A DNA stretch of 64,000 nucleotides from Methanomethylovorans sp041447285. Its GTDB lineage: Archaea > Halobacteriota > Methanosarcinia > Methanosarcinales > Methanosarcinaceae. The DNA lies in assembly GCF_041447285.1 (NCBI RefSeq), contig NZ_JBGMEB010000017.1, forward strand, positions 1 through 64,000, read 5' to 3'. The position numbers were made by a program, and so were the translations under genes. Below the pieces are notes generated by a model. The model was given only the letters and a program-made list of their open reading frames with translations. It searched no databases and was not told where the DNA came from. The first letter of the stretch is position 1, and the number at the start of each line of letters is the position of its first letter. Positions 51,334 through 60,700 of the stretch are shown here, piece by piece.

Positions 51334-51856
51334 TCAGGTGCCTAATGGTCCTTTCATCCCACCGCTGCTTACAGCTTTAACGAATTCCACAGGATGCTGG
51401 ATCAATTTTGCTGTTTCTTCAATAGATATCCCTTAATCTAAATAAGCGTTTTGCGACAACAGCCATGGACTCACCTATCTCTATAATATGTTTGTCAGGG
51501 TCGTATATTCGAACTACACGCTGCTGCCAATCATGTTTTTTGGGTTGGTGAACATATTCGATATCATCAAATTCCTTCAGATGCTCGATGAAGGCATCAA
51601 AGTCTTCCTCCTCAAAATAAAGTTCAAAATTGTGTGACCTCTTCATAACCGACTCTTTGTTTACTGATACGATGTCAGCAAAATTGAGCTGTATTGCAAA
51701 CCCACCGCTGAATGTGACATTCCATCCAAGGTCTAATACGATTCTCTGACCCAGTACTTCTTCATAGAATCGTTTAGAAGCTTTCAGGTTGTCAACCGCA
51801 ATTAAAGGGCATGTAAATTTCAATTTGTTAATCTCCTGGAACAAGCACTTGTTCAA
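51334..51856 (-). pseudogene. VOC/glyoxalase-family gene with a frameshift near the C-terminus
   Basis: The intact part is 145 residues (51856-51419) of a vicinal oxygen chelate domain: CPLIAVDNLKASKRFYEEVLG, FAIQLNF, ELYFEEEDFD and RIYDPDKHIIEIGESM. The frame ends in RLRDIY and a stop, but the neighbouring frame continues with G-I-S-I-E-E-T-A-K-L-I-Q-H-P-V-E-F-V-K up to a stop at 51334-51336. Homologues carry just such a tail after the VOC core (SIEETAK...HPVEFV). Removing one T of the plus-strand run at 51433-51434 restores a single frame. A real mutation or a sequencing error are both possible. Confidence 0.8.
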
Positions 51857-51996
51857 TTAATTCCCTTTATGCCAATTAAATATGTGTAATCTCTTAAAAG
51901 AAGAAATCAGAATATGATATTCATTAATCTTAAATTCAGAGTAATTAGAAATATTGAATAAGAAATCAACTGCAGAAATCTGCAGTTGGAATAATT

Positions 51997-53697
51997 TTAT
52001 TTCAGTTCACACGCTACCTTTTCACTTCCACCCTGCTTTTTCACGTATTCCAGAGCTTCTTGTGTATGGTCGAATATAAGTACATGCCTTTTTTCCATCA
52101 ATTCCATCAGATCTTCATCACTATTCATCCTTTTCATAACTTCAGGTTGTATTGATGTGATGTAGACTTTCTGGTTTCTCTTTTTGCTCATAGTTATGAA
52201 ACTTCTAAGCCTTTCAAGGCCTGTAGTATCAATGAATGGCACATATCGCATGCGTAGAATTATGTGAGGCCTGCTAATGTTAATGTGCTCATTGATCTTG
52301 CTTTCGAAAACGTTCATAGCACCAAAGAAGAATGGTCCATTGAGAGTATATACTGCGACGTTCTTTTCAAGATACGGGTCGGCAAAGATGGTGGCGTTAA
52401 TTCCCGTTGACTTATCGTAGTTTTCCATTGTCTGAATATCAATTATATTAGTGAGCCTTATGAAGAGCAGGATTATGGCCAGGAACATGCCCATCTGCAC
52501 TGCGAACACTAGGTCTGTGAGCACGGTCAGGGCAAATGTGGCAACCAGCACTAAAGTATCCATTTTGCTGATATGCATGATGGTCTTGAATTCGGTGATG
52601 TTGATCATTCTGAGGGAGGTTAGGATCAGCACTCCTGCAAGGTAGGCTTTTGGGATGAATGCGGCTAGAGGGCCAAAGAAGAGGAGGATTGTTAACAATA
52701 TGAGGGCATGGATTATTCCTGACATCTGTGTCTTTGCGCCTTCTCTTATATTCACAGCACTTCTTGCGATGGCGGCTGTACAGGGAATTCCAGAGAAGAA
52801 TGGCAGTATCATATTTCCAAGCCCTTGTCCCATGAGTTCTCTGTTGCTATCATGCTTTGAGTTTGTCATACCGTCACAGACCACTGCACAAAGCAAAGCT
52901 TCGATGGTTCCCAAAAGTGCTATTGTAAGGGCAGCTGGCAATACAGTGAGTATCAGTTGGGGATTGAGATTTATCATCTGTATGCTGGGAAGGCCAGCAG
53001 GAATACTGCCAACAAGAGGGATGTCAATATTCATGCGGTATATTACTAACACTGACAGGACCAGTGCTACTATGGAGGCAGGAAGGCTGCTAAGATACTT
53101 TATTTTGGTCAGGATACCTGGCAGGTAAAGTAAAAGCACTATAGTAGCTGCACATATCAATAATGCATTTGTGTTAGAGGCACTTATATTTTCAATAATA
53201 GCAACAATTGTTTCCCATGCGTATTCTTTTGCAGGGATCACCATTCCTAAAGCGTTTGGTATCTGGCCTATCAATATGATAGCGCCGATACCGCTTGTGA
53301 ATCCTGAGATCACTGGCAAAGGAATATATTTGACTACCTTACCCAGTTTGAACAATCCGAAGAGTATCTGAAAAATACCTGCAAGGAATCCTGCAAGTAG
53401 TAGTCCTTCCAATCCATAGCTATTCAGGGTGGCTAGGATGATCACAGTCATGGCACCAGTGGGTCCTGTTATGGAATATTTGGAACCACCAGTGGCAGAG
53501 ACAAGCATTCCGGCTATCACGGCCGTATAAAGACCCATCACCGGCTCTACACCGGATGCGATAGCAAAAGCAATAGCAAGTGGCAGTGCCACGATAGCTG
53601 TAATAAAACCTGCTTTGAGGTCACTTAAAAACGATTCTTTGAAATACCCAGAAATTCCGGTTTTTACATCCATGTTATCTTGCTCGACGCGCGGCAT
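51997..53697 (-). CDS. SulP-family anion transporter with STAS domain
   Basis: 566 residues. The first ~430 residues hold 12-14 membrane segments with SulP landmarks: FKESFLSDLKAGFITAIVALPLAIAFAIASG at the start, GPTGAMTVII, and FFSGIPCTAAIARSAVNIREGAKT. The STAS domain (about 445-550) shows VAVYTLNGPFFFGAMNVFE and RYVPFIDTTGLERL, with the conserved D-T-[T/S]-G loop. Family members carry sulfate, bicarbonate or other anions; the sequence does not say which. In methanogens bicarbonate or sulfate uptake are the reasonable candidates. Single gene with AT-rich flanks. Confidence 0.93.
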   Translation of the reverse strand: MPRVEQDNMDVKTGISGYFKESFLSDLKAGFITAIVALPLAIAFAIASGVEPVMGLYTAVIAGMLVSATGGSKYSITGPTGAMTVIILATLNSYGLEGLLLAGFLAGIFQILFGLFKLGKVVKYIPLPVISGFTSGIGAIILIGQIPNALGMVIPAKEYAWETIVAIIENISASNTNALLICAATIVLLLYLPGILTKIKYLSSLPASIVALVLSVLVIYRMNIDIPLVGSIPAGLPSIQMINLNPQLILTVLPAALTIALLGTIEALLCAVVCDGMTNSKHDSNRELMGQGLGNMILPFFSGIPCTAAIARSAVNIREGAKTQMSGIIHALILLTILLFFGPLAAFIPKAYLAGVLILTSLRMINITEFKTIMHISKMDTLVLVATFALTVLTDLVFAVQMGMFLAIILLFIRLTNIIDIQTMENYDKSTGINATIFADPYLEKNVAVYTLNGPFFFGAMNVFESKINEHINISRPHIILRMRYVPFIDTTGLERLRSFITMSKKRNQKVYITSIQPEVMKRMNSDEDLMELMEKRHVLIFDHTQEALEYVKKQGGSEKVACELK

Positions 53698-53946
53698 TAA
53701 TTATTCATCAAAAGGATGTAGACTAATTACCATATATTTATAATTTATCTATGATGAAAATCGGGTAGTGCCCTTACCGGAAGGCAAGGGAAGAGTACAT
53801 ACTGATAAAGGATTTGTTTGAAACATCAAACTTACAAAAAATACAAAAATCCTACGTATAGATGATCTTAAATAAAGTAAAAAATGATTAGACTGAAAAT
53901 TCTGGTAAGGATCGTTGAATTATGTCAATATCCCACCCTTTACCAC

Positions 53947-54213
53947 TCATAGTAATTTAGCAAAAAACTCCATAGATTTCTGAGTTTCCATCACAGGAAT
54001 AGTCTCACAATTTATAATGTCTCTCCAGGGGAACGTAGCAGCCATATATGCTTCTGCGTTCTCGAGTTCGTACACCACAAATACCCTGCATGAAGATATA
54101 TCAGACCATTCTGCAATTACGTTGTAGCCTTCAGGATATTTCCATTCCGCATAGCGCTTACCTAATTCCATGTCATCCTTTTTATCCCACGTCATTATGT
54201 CCATGAATAACAT
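53947..54213 (-). CDS. DUF3303 small protein (dimeric alpha-beta barrel type)
   Basis: 88 residues. It begins MLFMDIMTW, contains EWKYPEGYNVIAEWSDISSCRVFVVYE and ends with a helix, which matches the DUF3303 family, a ferredoxin-like alpha+beta fold of unknown role. GGGGG lies 6-10 bases before the start. No operon partner; it is separated from the SulP gene by about 250 bases of AT-rich DNA that contains a GC-richer CTTACCGGAAGGCAAGG segment near 53772. Confidence 0.75.
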   Translation of the reverse strand: MLFMDIMTWDKKDDMELGKRYAEWKYPEGYNVIAEWSDISSCRVFVVYELENAEAYMAATFPWRDIINCETIPVMETQKSMEFFAKLL

Positions 54214-54582
54214 TTCTTTAACCCCCTTAGATTTAGATACGTTTCATCATAATATATACTATGTACTAGAAGTATTTACTTATTATTAGGAAAAACTTTT
54301 TTAATATATTGATTAAACAAGCTTTATTGAATAGTAACCCCAAAGTTAACTATTACAATTTGCTCTGTTTCTTAGGACTAAATCAAACACTTACAAATCA
54401 AAAAACATGACTGCTAGTAGAAATAGTTATATTTCTCTACGTAATTTTTATACGTAGGGGTATATTTTCAGTTTGGATCTGCTGAAAAGGCAGCTGACCT
54501 TCTTGTGGTTGGAAGAAACAATGAACATTGTTTTCCATTTTTACCCTTGAAAGAATAGTCAAGGTACATAGGAGTAAAGAAT
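54214..54582. other. Intergenic region with a dyad and a decayed coding fragment
   Basis: About 370 bases. CTACGTA at 54437-54443 and TACGTAG at 54451-54457 form a dyad that may be an operator or terminator. From 54475 to 54558 the plus strand encodes G-S-A-E-K-A-A-D-L-L-V-V-G-R-N-N-E and a short hydrophobic tail before a stop, resembling the strand-helix of universal stress proteins (ADLIVMGR), but there is no start or remaining domain. The stretch 54240-54430 is plain AT-rich DNA. AGGAG at 54571-54575 serves the next gene. Confidence 0.4.
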
Positions 54583-55305
54583 ATGAAAGTTTTAGCTATT
54601 AACTCAAGTCCCAAAATGGAAAAGGGCAATACAGCTATGATATTGACCCCATTCCTTGATGGGATGAAAGAAGCAGGGGCAGATGTAGACCTCTTCTATA
54701 CAAGAAAGCTCAATATCAATCCCTGCACAGGAGAATTTAATTGTTGGTTCAAAACACCGGGGGAGTGTTATCAGGATGATGATATGCAAATGCTATATCC
54801 CGAGATAAAGGAGGCAGATATGTTCGTGTTTGCTTCACCGCTATATTCCGACGGGATCAACGGTCCTATGAAGAACTTCATTGATAGGACGATTTCAGTA
54901 CTTGATCCTTTCATGGAGTTGCGTGCTGATCGCTGTCGTCATCCTCGTCGTGGGGTTTCGAAAGACCGCAAGATGGTATTGGTTTCAAATTGTGGTTTCT
55001 GGGAGATGGAAAATTTTGATCCCCTGCTTGCTCACATGCAGGCCATTTGCGAAAATGCATCATTTGAGTTTGCTGGGGCACTGCTGCGTCCGCATGGTGA
55101 AATTATGCCGATTATGATACAGATGGGCTTACACATAGATGATATCTTCGAGGCTGCAAAAGATGCAGGCCGCCAGCTAGTAAACGAAGGCAAGATATCA
55201 CAGAATACTCTTGACATCATAAGCCGTCAACTTCTGCCACGCGATATGTTTATTCAAAACTATAATCAGTACTGCAAGCAAATTCTGGATTCATTAGGAA
55301 AATAA
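54583..55305 (+). CDS. NADPH-dependent FMN reductase/iron-sulfur flavoprotein-like protein
   Basis: 240-residue flavodoxin-fold protein. The FMN phosphate loop is INSSPKMEKGNTAM near residue 6; ADMFVFASPLYSDGINGPMKNFIDR marks the flavin edge. Two cysteines lie in NPCTGEFNCWFKTPGEC, the place of the compact CxxC-type cluster in archaeal iron-sulfur flavoproteins (Isf); Isf motifs use four closely spaced cysteines, while only three are seen here, so a cluster is uncertain. AGGAG precedes the start. Isf of Methanosarcina accepts electrons from ferredoxin; here, defence against oxygen or redox balance is a guess. Confidence 0.85.
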   Translation: MKVLAINSSPKMEKGNTAMILTPFLDGMKEAGADVDLFYTRKLNINPCTGEFNCWFKTPGECYQDDDMQMLYPEIKEADMFVFASPLYSDGINGPMKNFIDRTISVLDPFMELRADRCRHPRRGVSKDRKMVLVSNCGFWEMENFDPLLAHMQAICENASFEFAGALLRPHGEIMPIMIQMGLHIDDIFEAAKDAGRQLVNEGKISQNTLDIISRQLLPRDMFIQNYNQYCKQILDSLGK

Positions 55306-55331
55306 GTAATACATACTTATTTCTCTTCTTT

Positions 55332-55985
55332 TTACTCTCTGCTCGACGGACACAATTCTTTTACCACACATTCGCTGCATTTTGGATTCCGGGCTATGCA
55401 TACATTGCGCCCGTGCAGGATCAGGGTCATAGAAAGTGTTTCCAGATCCTCTCTTTTTGCTATCTTCATGAGGTCTTTCTCTATCTTTTCAGGCTCTTCA
55501 TTTTGAGTAAAACCCAAACGGTTTGAGAGCCTTTTAACATGCGTATCCACTGCAATGCCTTCTATCTTTCCAAAAGCTCTGGAAAGCACGATATTGGCAG
55601 TTTTCCTTCCAACTCCGGGAAGTTGCAGCAAACCCTCCATTGTATCGGGGACCTTGCCTTCAAAATCTGCAAGCATGATTCGAGCACTTTCAATGATGTG
55701 CTTTGCTTTCTGATGGTAGAATCCAGTGGAATAGATTTCTTTTCCAAATTCTGATACATCTGCAGAAGCATAATCTTCAAGAGTACGATACTTTTTGAAA
55801 AGTGATTGAGTTACCTGGTTCACCTGCCGATCCGTGCACTGGGCTGATAGGATAGTTGCTATCAGCAGTTCCAAAGGCGAACTAAAGTGCAGAGCTGGAG
55901 CAGCATCAGGATATCTTTCCTTGAGAAGTGCAAAAATCTGCTCGAAATTGTGAGTGTTGTCTGGAACCTTTTCCTTAGAATTCAT
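55332..55985 (-). CDS. nth: Endonuclease III
   Basis: DNA glycosylase/AP lyase for oxidised pyrimidines, 217 residues. The helix-hairpin-helix is LPGVGRKTANIVL near residue 110, and the conserved catalytic aspartate lies in AVDTHVKRLSNRLG near 135; the other active-site lysine is in SAQCTDRQV...-K positions typical of Nth. The C-terminal [4Fe-4S] loop has the standard C-x6-C-x2-C-x5-C spacing (CIARNPKCSECVVKELC). TTG at 56000 would add five residues; ATG at 55985 is preferred. It follows porB on the same strand with a T/A-rich gap. Confidence 0.95.
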   Translation of the reverse strand: MNSKEKVPDNTHNFEQIFALLKERYPDAAPALHFSSPLELLIATILSAQCTDRQVNQVTQSLFKKYRTLEDYASADVSEFGKEIYSTGFYHQKAKHIIESARIMLADFEGKVPDTMEGLLQLPGVGRKTANIVLSRAFGKIEGIAVDTHVKRLSNRLGFTQNEEPEKIEKDLMKIAKREDLETLSMTLILHGRNVCIARNPKCSECVVKELCPSSRE

Positions 55986-56074
55986 GCAGGTAGATAGCAA
56001 CTGCTAGTTCTTATCACTTTTTTTGAAAAAAATAAAGGGGGGAAAATAGAGTAAAAAGAAATAACTAAGGGCTC

Positions 56075-56947
56075 TCAAAGCCCGTAGTACTCGATGTTCT
56101 TGTCAGCAATGGCCTGTATCTTGGCTATCTCTTCAGCACCGCCTTCCTTGCTAAACAAGTGCTTAAAACGGCTCTGCATTTTAAGATAGTCTTCTACAGG
56201 TGCGGCTTTACCAATCTTTCTTACCTTGGTGATCTCTCCGTTCTCCATTTCGAACAGAGGCCACAGACCGGTCTTAACAGCCATCTGGGCAACTTCTACG
56301 GTTTTAGAAGTATCGAATCCCCAACCTGTTGTACAGGGGGCATGGCAGTGTATATATGTTGGACCTGGTGTTTCTGTGGCTTTCTTCACCTTGTTGATCA
56401 TGTCCTTACCATATCCCAGGGATGTGGTTGCCACGTATGGAGAACCATGTGCTGCAATAATAGCAGGCATGTTCTTTTTAGGTCTCTGGTTACCAAAGGA
56501 AACCTTTCCGGCGGGACTTGTTGTGGTTGAAGCGTCAAATGGTGTTCCACTGCTTCTCTGAACTCCTGTGTTCATGTAGGCTTCATTATCCACACAGACA
56601 TAGGTAAAGTCATGCCCTCTCTCAAAAGCTCCTGAAATGGCCTGCAGACCAATATCCATGGTAGCACCGTCACCACCAATGGCTATGATCCTTGTATTGC
56701 CCTTCTTTCCCATAGCTATCAATGCAGCTTCTATACCTGAAGCAACTGCAGCGGCATTCTCAAAAAGGGAATGTATCCAGGGTACGTTCCATGAGGTTTC
56801 AGGGAACGGAGTTGTCATAACCTCAAGACAACCTGTAGGACTGACAACTATGCAGTCCTCACCTGCACCCATAAGTGTGAATTTAGCAGCCATTGCATCA
56901 CAGCAGCCTGCGCATCCCCTGTGTCCTGAAACTAAAAGCTGTTTCAT
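56075..56947 (-). CDS. porB: Pyruvate:ferredoxin oxidoreductase, beta subunit
   Basis: Holds thiamine diphosphate and a [4Fe-4S] cluster. 290 residues: GHRGCAGCCDAMAAKF supplies the first cluster cysteines, GDGATMDIGLQAISGAFERG and DNEAYMNTG form the ThDP-Mg site, and HAPCTTGWGF the last cysteine. It catalyses the reversible conversion of pyruvate and CoA to acetyl-CoA, CO2 and reduced ferredoxin; in methanogens mainly pyruvate synthesis. The start overlaps the porA stop by 4 bases. The order C-D-A-B matches other methanogen por operons. Confidence 0.97.
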   Translation of the reverse strand: MKQLLVSGHRGCAGCCDAMAAKFTLMGAGEDCIVVSPTGCLEVMTTPFPETSWNVPWIHSLFENAAAVASGIEAALIAMGKKGNTRIIAIGGDGATMDIGLQAISGAFERGHDFTYVCVDNEAYMNTGVQRSSGTPFDASTTTSPAGKVSFGNQRPKKNMPAIIAAHGSPYVATTSLGYGKDMINKVKKATETPGPTYIHCHAPCTTGWGFDTSKTVEVAQMAVKTGLWPLFEMENGEITKVRKIGKAAPVEDYLKMQSRFKHLFSKEGGAEEIAKIQAIADKNIEYYGL

Positions 56948-58134
56948 ATTAGTTCCTCCCTCACATCAGTGAACTGGCTTTCTACCTTGATACCAGATTT
57001 TATTACATCCTGAGCTTCAGATATTATTTTCTCTATCGTGCTCGTGCGTATATCACGACCCCCGTGACCTATCATATAGCCCACAACAGGTACATGGTTC
57101 TTGGTGTTGTAAAGGCAGGACTTGGTTTCTGTAAACAGTGCTCCTTCATTAAGTCCAAGTGAGATATTCTTGTCAAGGACAACAACAACCTTTGCATCCT
57201 TTATAGCGTTCCTTATGGCTTCTGCCGGGAATGGCCTGAAGGATCTGACTTTCAGCAAACCTACCTTTACACCGTTTTGCCTTAGCTTGTCAATAGTATC
57301 CTTGATGGTGCCCACGATTGAACCCATTGCCATGAGAATGATGTCTGCATCTTCAGTTTGGTACTCATCGATAAGGCCACCATAGTATCTGCCGAAAACA
57401 TCGTAGAACTCATTGGCTGCATCCTCTATCTTCTTCAGAGCATTTTCCATAGCCTTCTGTTGGAGATACCTGAATTCAGTGTAGTAATTTGGATCAGCCA
57501 TCATACCAAAACTCAAAGGTTTCTTTGGATCAAGTGTGTTCAAGGCCTCATATGAGGATAGATACTCATCAGTAAGTTCCTGTTCTAATAACACCACTGG
57601 TTCATAAACATGAGATAGAATGAATCCATCCATACATACCATGGCTGGCATGAGTACATCCTTGTCCTCAGCTATTTTGAATGCCTGCGCAGTCATATCA
57701 GATGCTTCCTGAAGGTTCTCAGCATATAGTTGTATCCAGCCGGTATCTCTTTGGGATATGGCATCCTGATGATCATTCCATATGTTAATGGGTGCACTGA
57801 CAGCCCTGTTGGCGACCGTCATAACGATGGGGAGCCTCATACCTGCTACATTAAACAGAACTTCATGCATTAGCTCAAGACCCTGTGAGGTCGTGGCGGA
57901 ATAACTCCTTGCACCGACAGCTGAAGAGCCCACAAGTGCAGAAAGTGCTGAGAATTCAGATTCTACATTTATGTATTCACAGTTTGGTATCTCTCCATCA
58001 GCGATGAATTTTGAAAGATCTTCTACTATATGGGTCTGAGGGGTAATTGGATAAGCGGATATCACATTTGGCCTGCACACCTTTACAGCATGTGCCACAG
58101 CATATGAGCCCTCAACGACAACCATTTCATCCAT
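56944..58134 (-). CDS. porA: Pyruvate:ferredoxin oxidoreductase, alpha subunit
   Basis: 397 residues. It begins DEMVVVEGSYAVAHAVKVCRPNVISAYPITPQTHIVE, the domain I signature with the conserved threonine region, and includes SATTSQGLELMHEVLFNVAGMRLPIVMTVANRA for the pyruvate-binding side and the C-terminal domain II (LLKVRSFRPFPAEAI, KNISLG). ATG at 58134 has GGAGAT upstream; the frame extends to 58221, but that would overlap porD. The GTG/TTG alternatives are rejected for the same reason. No anomalies. Confidence 0.97.
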   Translation of the reverse strand: MDEMVVVEGSYAVAHAVKVCRPNVISAYPITPQTHIVEDLSKFIADGEIPNCEYINVESEFSALSALVGSSAVGARSYSATTSQGLELMHEVLFNVAGMRLPIVMTVANRAVSAPINIWNDHQDAISQRDTGWIQLYAENLQEASDMTAQAFKIAEDKDVLMPAMVCMDGFILSHVYEPVVLLEQELTDEYLSSYEALNTLDPKKPLSFGMMADPNYYTEFRYLQQKAMENALKKIEDAANEFYDVFGRYYGGLIDEYQTEDADIILMAMGSIVGTIKDTIDKLRQNGVKVGLLKVRSFRPFPAEAIRNAIKDAKVVVVLDKNISLGLNEGALFTETKSCLYNTKNHVPVVGYMIGHGGRDIRTSTIEKIISEAQDVIKSGIKVESQFTDVREELI

Positions 58135-58157
58135 TTTTATATCTCCTTTTGGTGTCA

Positions 58158-58418
58158 TTATTTCTCCTCCAGCACCATGCTTATAGCAGTCTTTGGACAT
58201 TCGTTGGCGCATATACCGCATCCTTTACAGTAATCATAGTTGAACTGGAAATATCCATCCTCTTTTGGCAAAACGGCCATATCCGGACATAAGAGTTCAC
58301 ATAATTTGCATTTGATACACTTATCATAATCATAAACAGGTCTGTAGGTTCTCCAACCACCTGTTTTGTTAGCTAGGCTGGTGCCAGGTTGACAGACTCC
58401 TCCTACTGGTATTGTCAT
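58158..58418 (-). CDS. porD: Pyruvate:ferredoxin oxidoreductase, delta subunit
   Basis: 86-residue ferredoxin-type subunit that carries electrons from the beta-subunit site to external ferredoxin. Two motifs are complete: CIKCKLCELLCPD and CKGCGICANECPK, each C-x2-C-x2-C-x3-C. The N-terminus with GWRTYRPVYDYDKC is typical for PorD. Its start overlaps the end of porC by 4 bases and it ends 24 bases before porA. Confidence 0.97.
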   Translation of the reverse strand: MTIPVGGVCQPGTSLANKTGGWRTYRPVYDYDKCIKCKLCELLCPDMAVLPKEDGYFQFNYDYCKGCGICANECPKTAISMVLEEK

Positions 58419-58963
58419 GCTTTAGCCTCCTTCATCATATCGTATGCCTGCTGGATGGCTTCAGCGTTCCTGTCTCCTACTTTACCAGGGAATCTTTCTT
58501 TTACAGCTTTCTTAATGGATTCAGGCCTAATCTCCCCGGTAGCTCCTGCAAAGGCTCCCAGAAGCACTGTATTGACTATTGGTCTGCCAATTACGTCCAA
58601 TGCTATCTTTGTAGCATTGACAGTCACAACTTTAGCCTTAGTGTTGAGTTTGAAGTGTGATGGGTCAAAGTCACTGTTTATAATAATCATGCCATCATCT
58701 TTCAGACCACCTGCAACATCAACTACTTCTATGAGGGTTGGATCCTGTACTATTACGTAGTCAGGCTCGTATATCTGGCTTCTGAGTCTTATTTGCTCGT
58801 CATTTATCCTTGTGAATGCCTGTACAGGTGCTCCTCTTCTTTCAACTCCGAAAGCTGGGAACGCCTGGCTGAATTTACCATCAGCAAAGGCTGCAACGGC
58901 TAAGAGCTCGGCAGCAGTGACCGAACCTTGGCCTCCCCGACCGTGTATTCGTATCTCTTTCAT
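58415..58963 (-). CDS. porC: Pyruvate:ferredoxin oxidoreductase, gamma subunit
   Basis: 182 residues. It starts MKEIRIHGRGGQGSVTAAELLA, the nucleotide-type glycine loop of the gamma domain that contacts CoA, and contains FPAFGVERRGAPVQAFTRI. First gene of the por operon. The 203 bases upstream, shared with the end of the dihydrouridine synthase gene, contain a GGCTTTATAACTATC complement near 59121-59135 as a TATA candidate, which would give a leader of about 140 bases; another AT-rich candidate (CAAATTTATCC) lies nearer the gene. Confidence 0.97.
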   Translation of the reverse strand: MKEIRIHGRGGQGSVTAAELLAVAAFADGKFSQAFPAFGVERRGAPVQAFTRINDEQIRLRSQIYEPDYVIVQDPTLIEVVDVAGGLKDDGMIIINSDFDPSHFKLNTKAKVVTVNATKIALDVIGRPIVNTVLLGAFAGATGEIRPESIKKAVKERFPGKVGDRNAEAIQQAYDMMKEAKA

Positions 58964-59166
58964 CTGGGATTCTCCACAACATTAGAACAATTATCATCGG
59001 CACAACTTTGTTGCTTGTTGTTTGGTTCCTTATGTCCCTGCCGAATGATGGATAAATTTGATCTGCATTATTCACAACTGTGTATAGATGCAACTTTAGA
59101 CCGTGTTGCTTATGAAACGTCTGATAGTTATAAAGCCTTTCGGTTTGAATCACTTATAAAACTGTA

Positions 59167-60156
59167 TCAGTTTCCATGAATAACACTGTTTGAACTCTTA
59201 TCAGGGAACTGCATACAAAGACTTTCCATAAGCTGGAGTATAGAGTTTTTATCACGCGCTTTTGAGATCCCTTGGCGTATATGCCGTCCGCCTTTAATTC
59301 CCCGTGTGAACCATTGTGCATGCATTCTTACATCAACATATTCTTGTAGCCCATACAGTTCAAGCAGCTTCACATATTCTTTAAAATCTGCAAGTCGTTG
59401 AGCACATTCATCTGTATTTATTTGCTCCCCGCTATGAAGAAAGTGTGATATCTCCATAAAAACATATGGATTCCCCATAGCAGCTCTACCTATCATCAAA
59501 CCGTCACATCCTGTATACTCTAGAATGCGTTTAGCAGAAAAACCATCATCAATGTCACCATTTGCGATTACAGGTATTGAAAGTTCATTTTTGATGTTTC
59601 TCGCATATTCATGCTCAGCTTTTCCTGCATATTGCTGTGCTTGTGTTCTTCCATGGACAGTAACCGCACTAGCTCCGGCTTCTTCTATTATCCTAGCTAT
59701 ATCAAGTGTTTTTCTCATGTCATGAAGAACTCTCATTTTAGCTGTGACGGGCACACTTACTTTTCCACAGACACTGGAGATTATGTCTCTTATCTTTTCT
59801 GGAAACCCCAGTAGTGCTGAACCAGAACCATCTTTAACAAGCACGTTAGCAGGGCATCCAAAATTGATGTCGATAATATCAGGTGCGTATTTCTCTTCTA
59901 TAATGTTTGCTGCAGGTGCTATAGTACTTGCAGAATTTCCAAAGAGCTGGATAGCAAAAGGTTTCTCTTCCTCACAACTAATACCCCTGCTTGTTGTTCT
60001 TGTATTCTCATATAGCACTGCATCGGCACTGATCATCTCAGAGCATGTAAGTGCAGCACCGTACTTTTTGCAGAGCATCCTGAATGCCGGATTCGTTACA
60101 TCTGCCATGGGTGCCAGGAACAAATTTCCGTGTATCTTTACATTTCCTATCTTCAT
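59167..60156 (-). CDS. dus: tRNA-dihydrouridine synthase
   Basis: FMN enzyme reducing uridine to dihydrouridine in tRNA D-loops. 329 residues: NLFLAPMADVTNPAFRMLC at the FMN site, INFGCPANVLVKDGSGSALLG with the catalytic cysteine, VTVHGRTQAQQYAGKA, VIANGDIDDG and DGLMIGRAAMGNPYVF. The last ~90 residues are the helical tRNA-binding domain. It is similar to the DusB side of the family. Archaea have few Dus genes and the target position cannot be read from the sequence. Confidence 0.93.
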   Translation of the reverse strand: MKIGNVKIHGNLFLAPMADVTNPAFRMLCKKYGAALTCSEMISADAVLYENTRTTSRGISCEEEKPFAIQLFGNSASTIAPAANIIEEKYAPDIIDINFGCPANVLVKDGSGSALLGFPEKIRDIISSVCGKVSVPVTAKMRVLHDMRKTLDIARIIEEAGASAVTVHGRTQAQQYAGKAEHEYARNIKNELSIPVIANGDIDDGFSAKRILEYTGCDGLMIGRAAMGNPYVFMEISHFLHSGEQINTDECAQRLADFKEYVKLLELYGLQEYVDVRMHAQWFTRGIKGGRHIRQGISKARDKNSILQLMESLCMQFPDKSSNSVIHGN

Positions 60157-60262
60157 TTTTCAGGTTACCCCGCAAAAAAGAGTTTTTTAACCCGCTATTT
60201 GTAATATGATATAAAAAAGAATGCTTTGAAAAAAAGAAAATTATTGGGTGTAATATAATATG

Positions 60263-60700
60263 TTAGCGGGCGATCAGCACTTCGACATTTGAACCCCTTA
60301 CAACTTTATCTGACACGCCACCGATCAGGAATCTCTTCACACCGCTCTTTCCAAACCTACCCATCACTATCAGATCAACGGCATTGTTCTGTGAGAATTG
60401 AATTATCTCGTCTGCCGGATTGCCCGATAGTACCTTTTTCTCTACGTCAATACCATTTTTCTTTGCAAGCTCTTCCACGTGGTCGATGGCTTTTTCACCA
60501 TCTGACTTGATATGTTCCTCTCTAACCTTGGCCAGCCCTCCTCCTTTGGCCACAGGTGCTTGTATCTGAGGAACAACATGTACTGCGTAGAGTTTTGCTT
60601 CCATGGATTTGGCTATTTCAACAGCCGTTATTACAGCCTTTTCGGTGTTCTCAGAACCATCTGTAGCAATCATAACTTTCTTTATGATTGTACTCTTCAT
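60263..60700 (-). CDS. Universal stress protein (UspA family)
   Basis: 145-residue single Usp domain. The ATP-binding loop G-x2-G-x9-G-S is kept in MGRFGKSGVKRFLIGGVSDKVV, and KVMIATDGSENTEKA gives the first strand and loop. Dimerisation through the last strand (VEVLIAR) is usual. ATG at 60700 has GGGGGT at proper distance; the ATG two codons earlier lies against that site. The gene is divergent from the UPF0200 operon with 230 AT-rich bases between. Its cellular role is not predictable. Confidence 0.92.
   Translation of the reverse strand: MKSTIIKKVMIATDGSENTEKAVITAVEIAKSMEAKLYAVHVVPQIQAPVAKGGGLAKVREEHIKSDGEKAIDHVEELAKKNGIDVEKKVLSGNPADEIIQFSQNNAVDLIVMGRFGKSGVKRFLIGGVSDKVVRGSNVEVLIAR

Noticed and set aside
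58881..59153. 90-residue minus-strand frame across the porC start
   Set aside because: It overlaps the conserved N-terminus of porC in another frame, and its translation has no family features.
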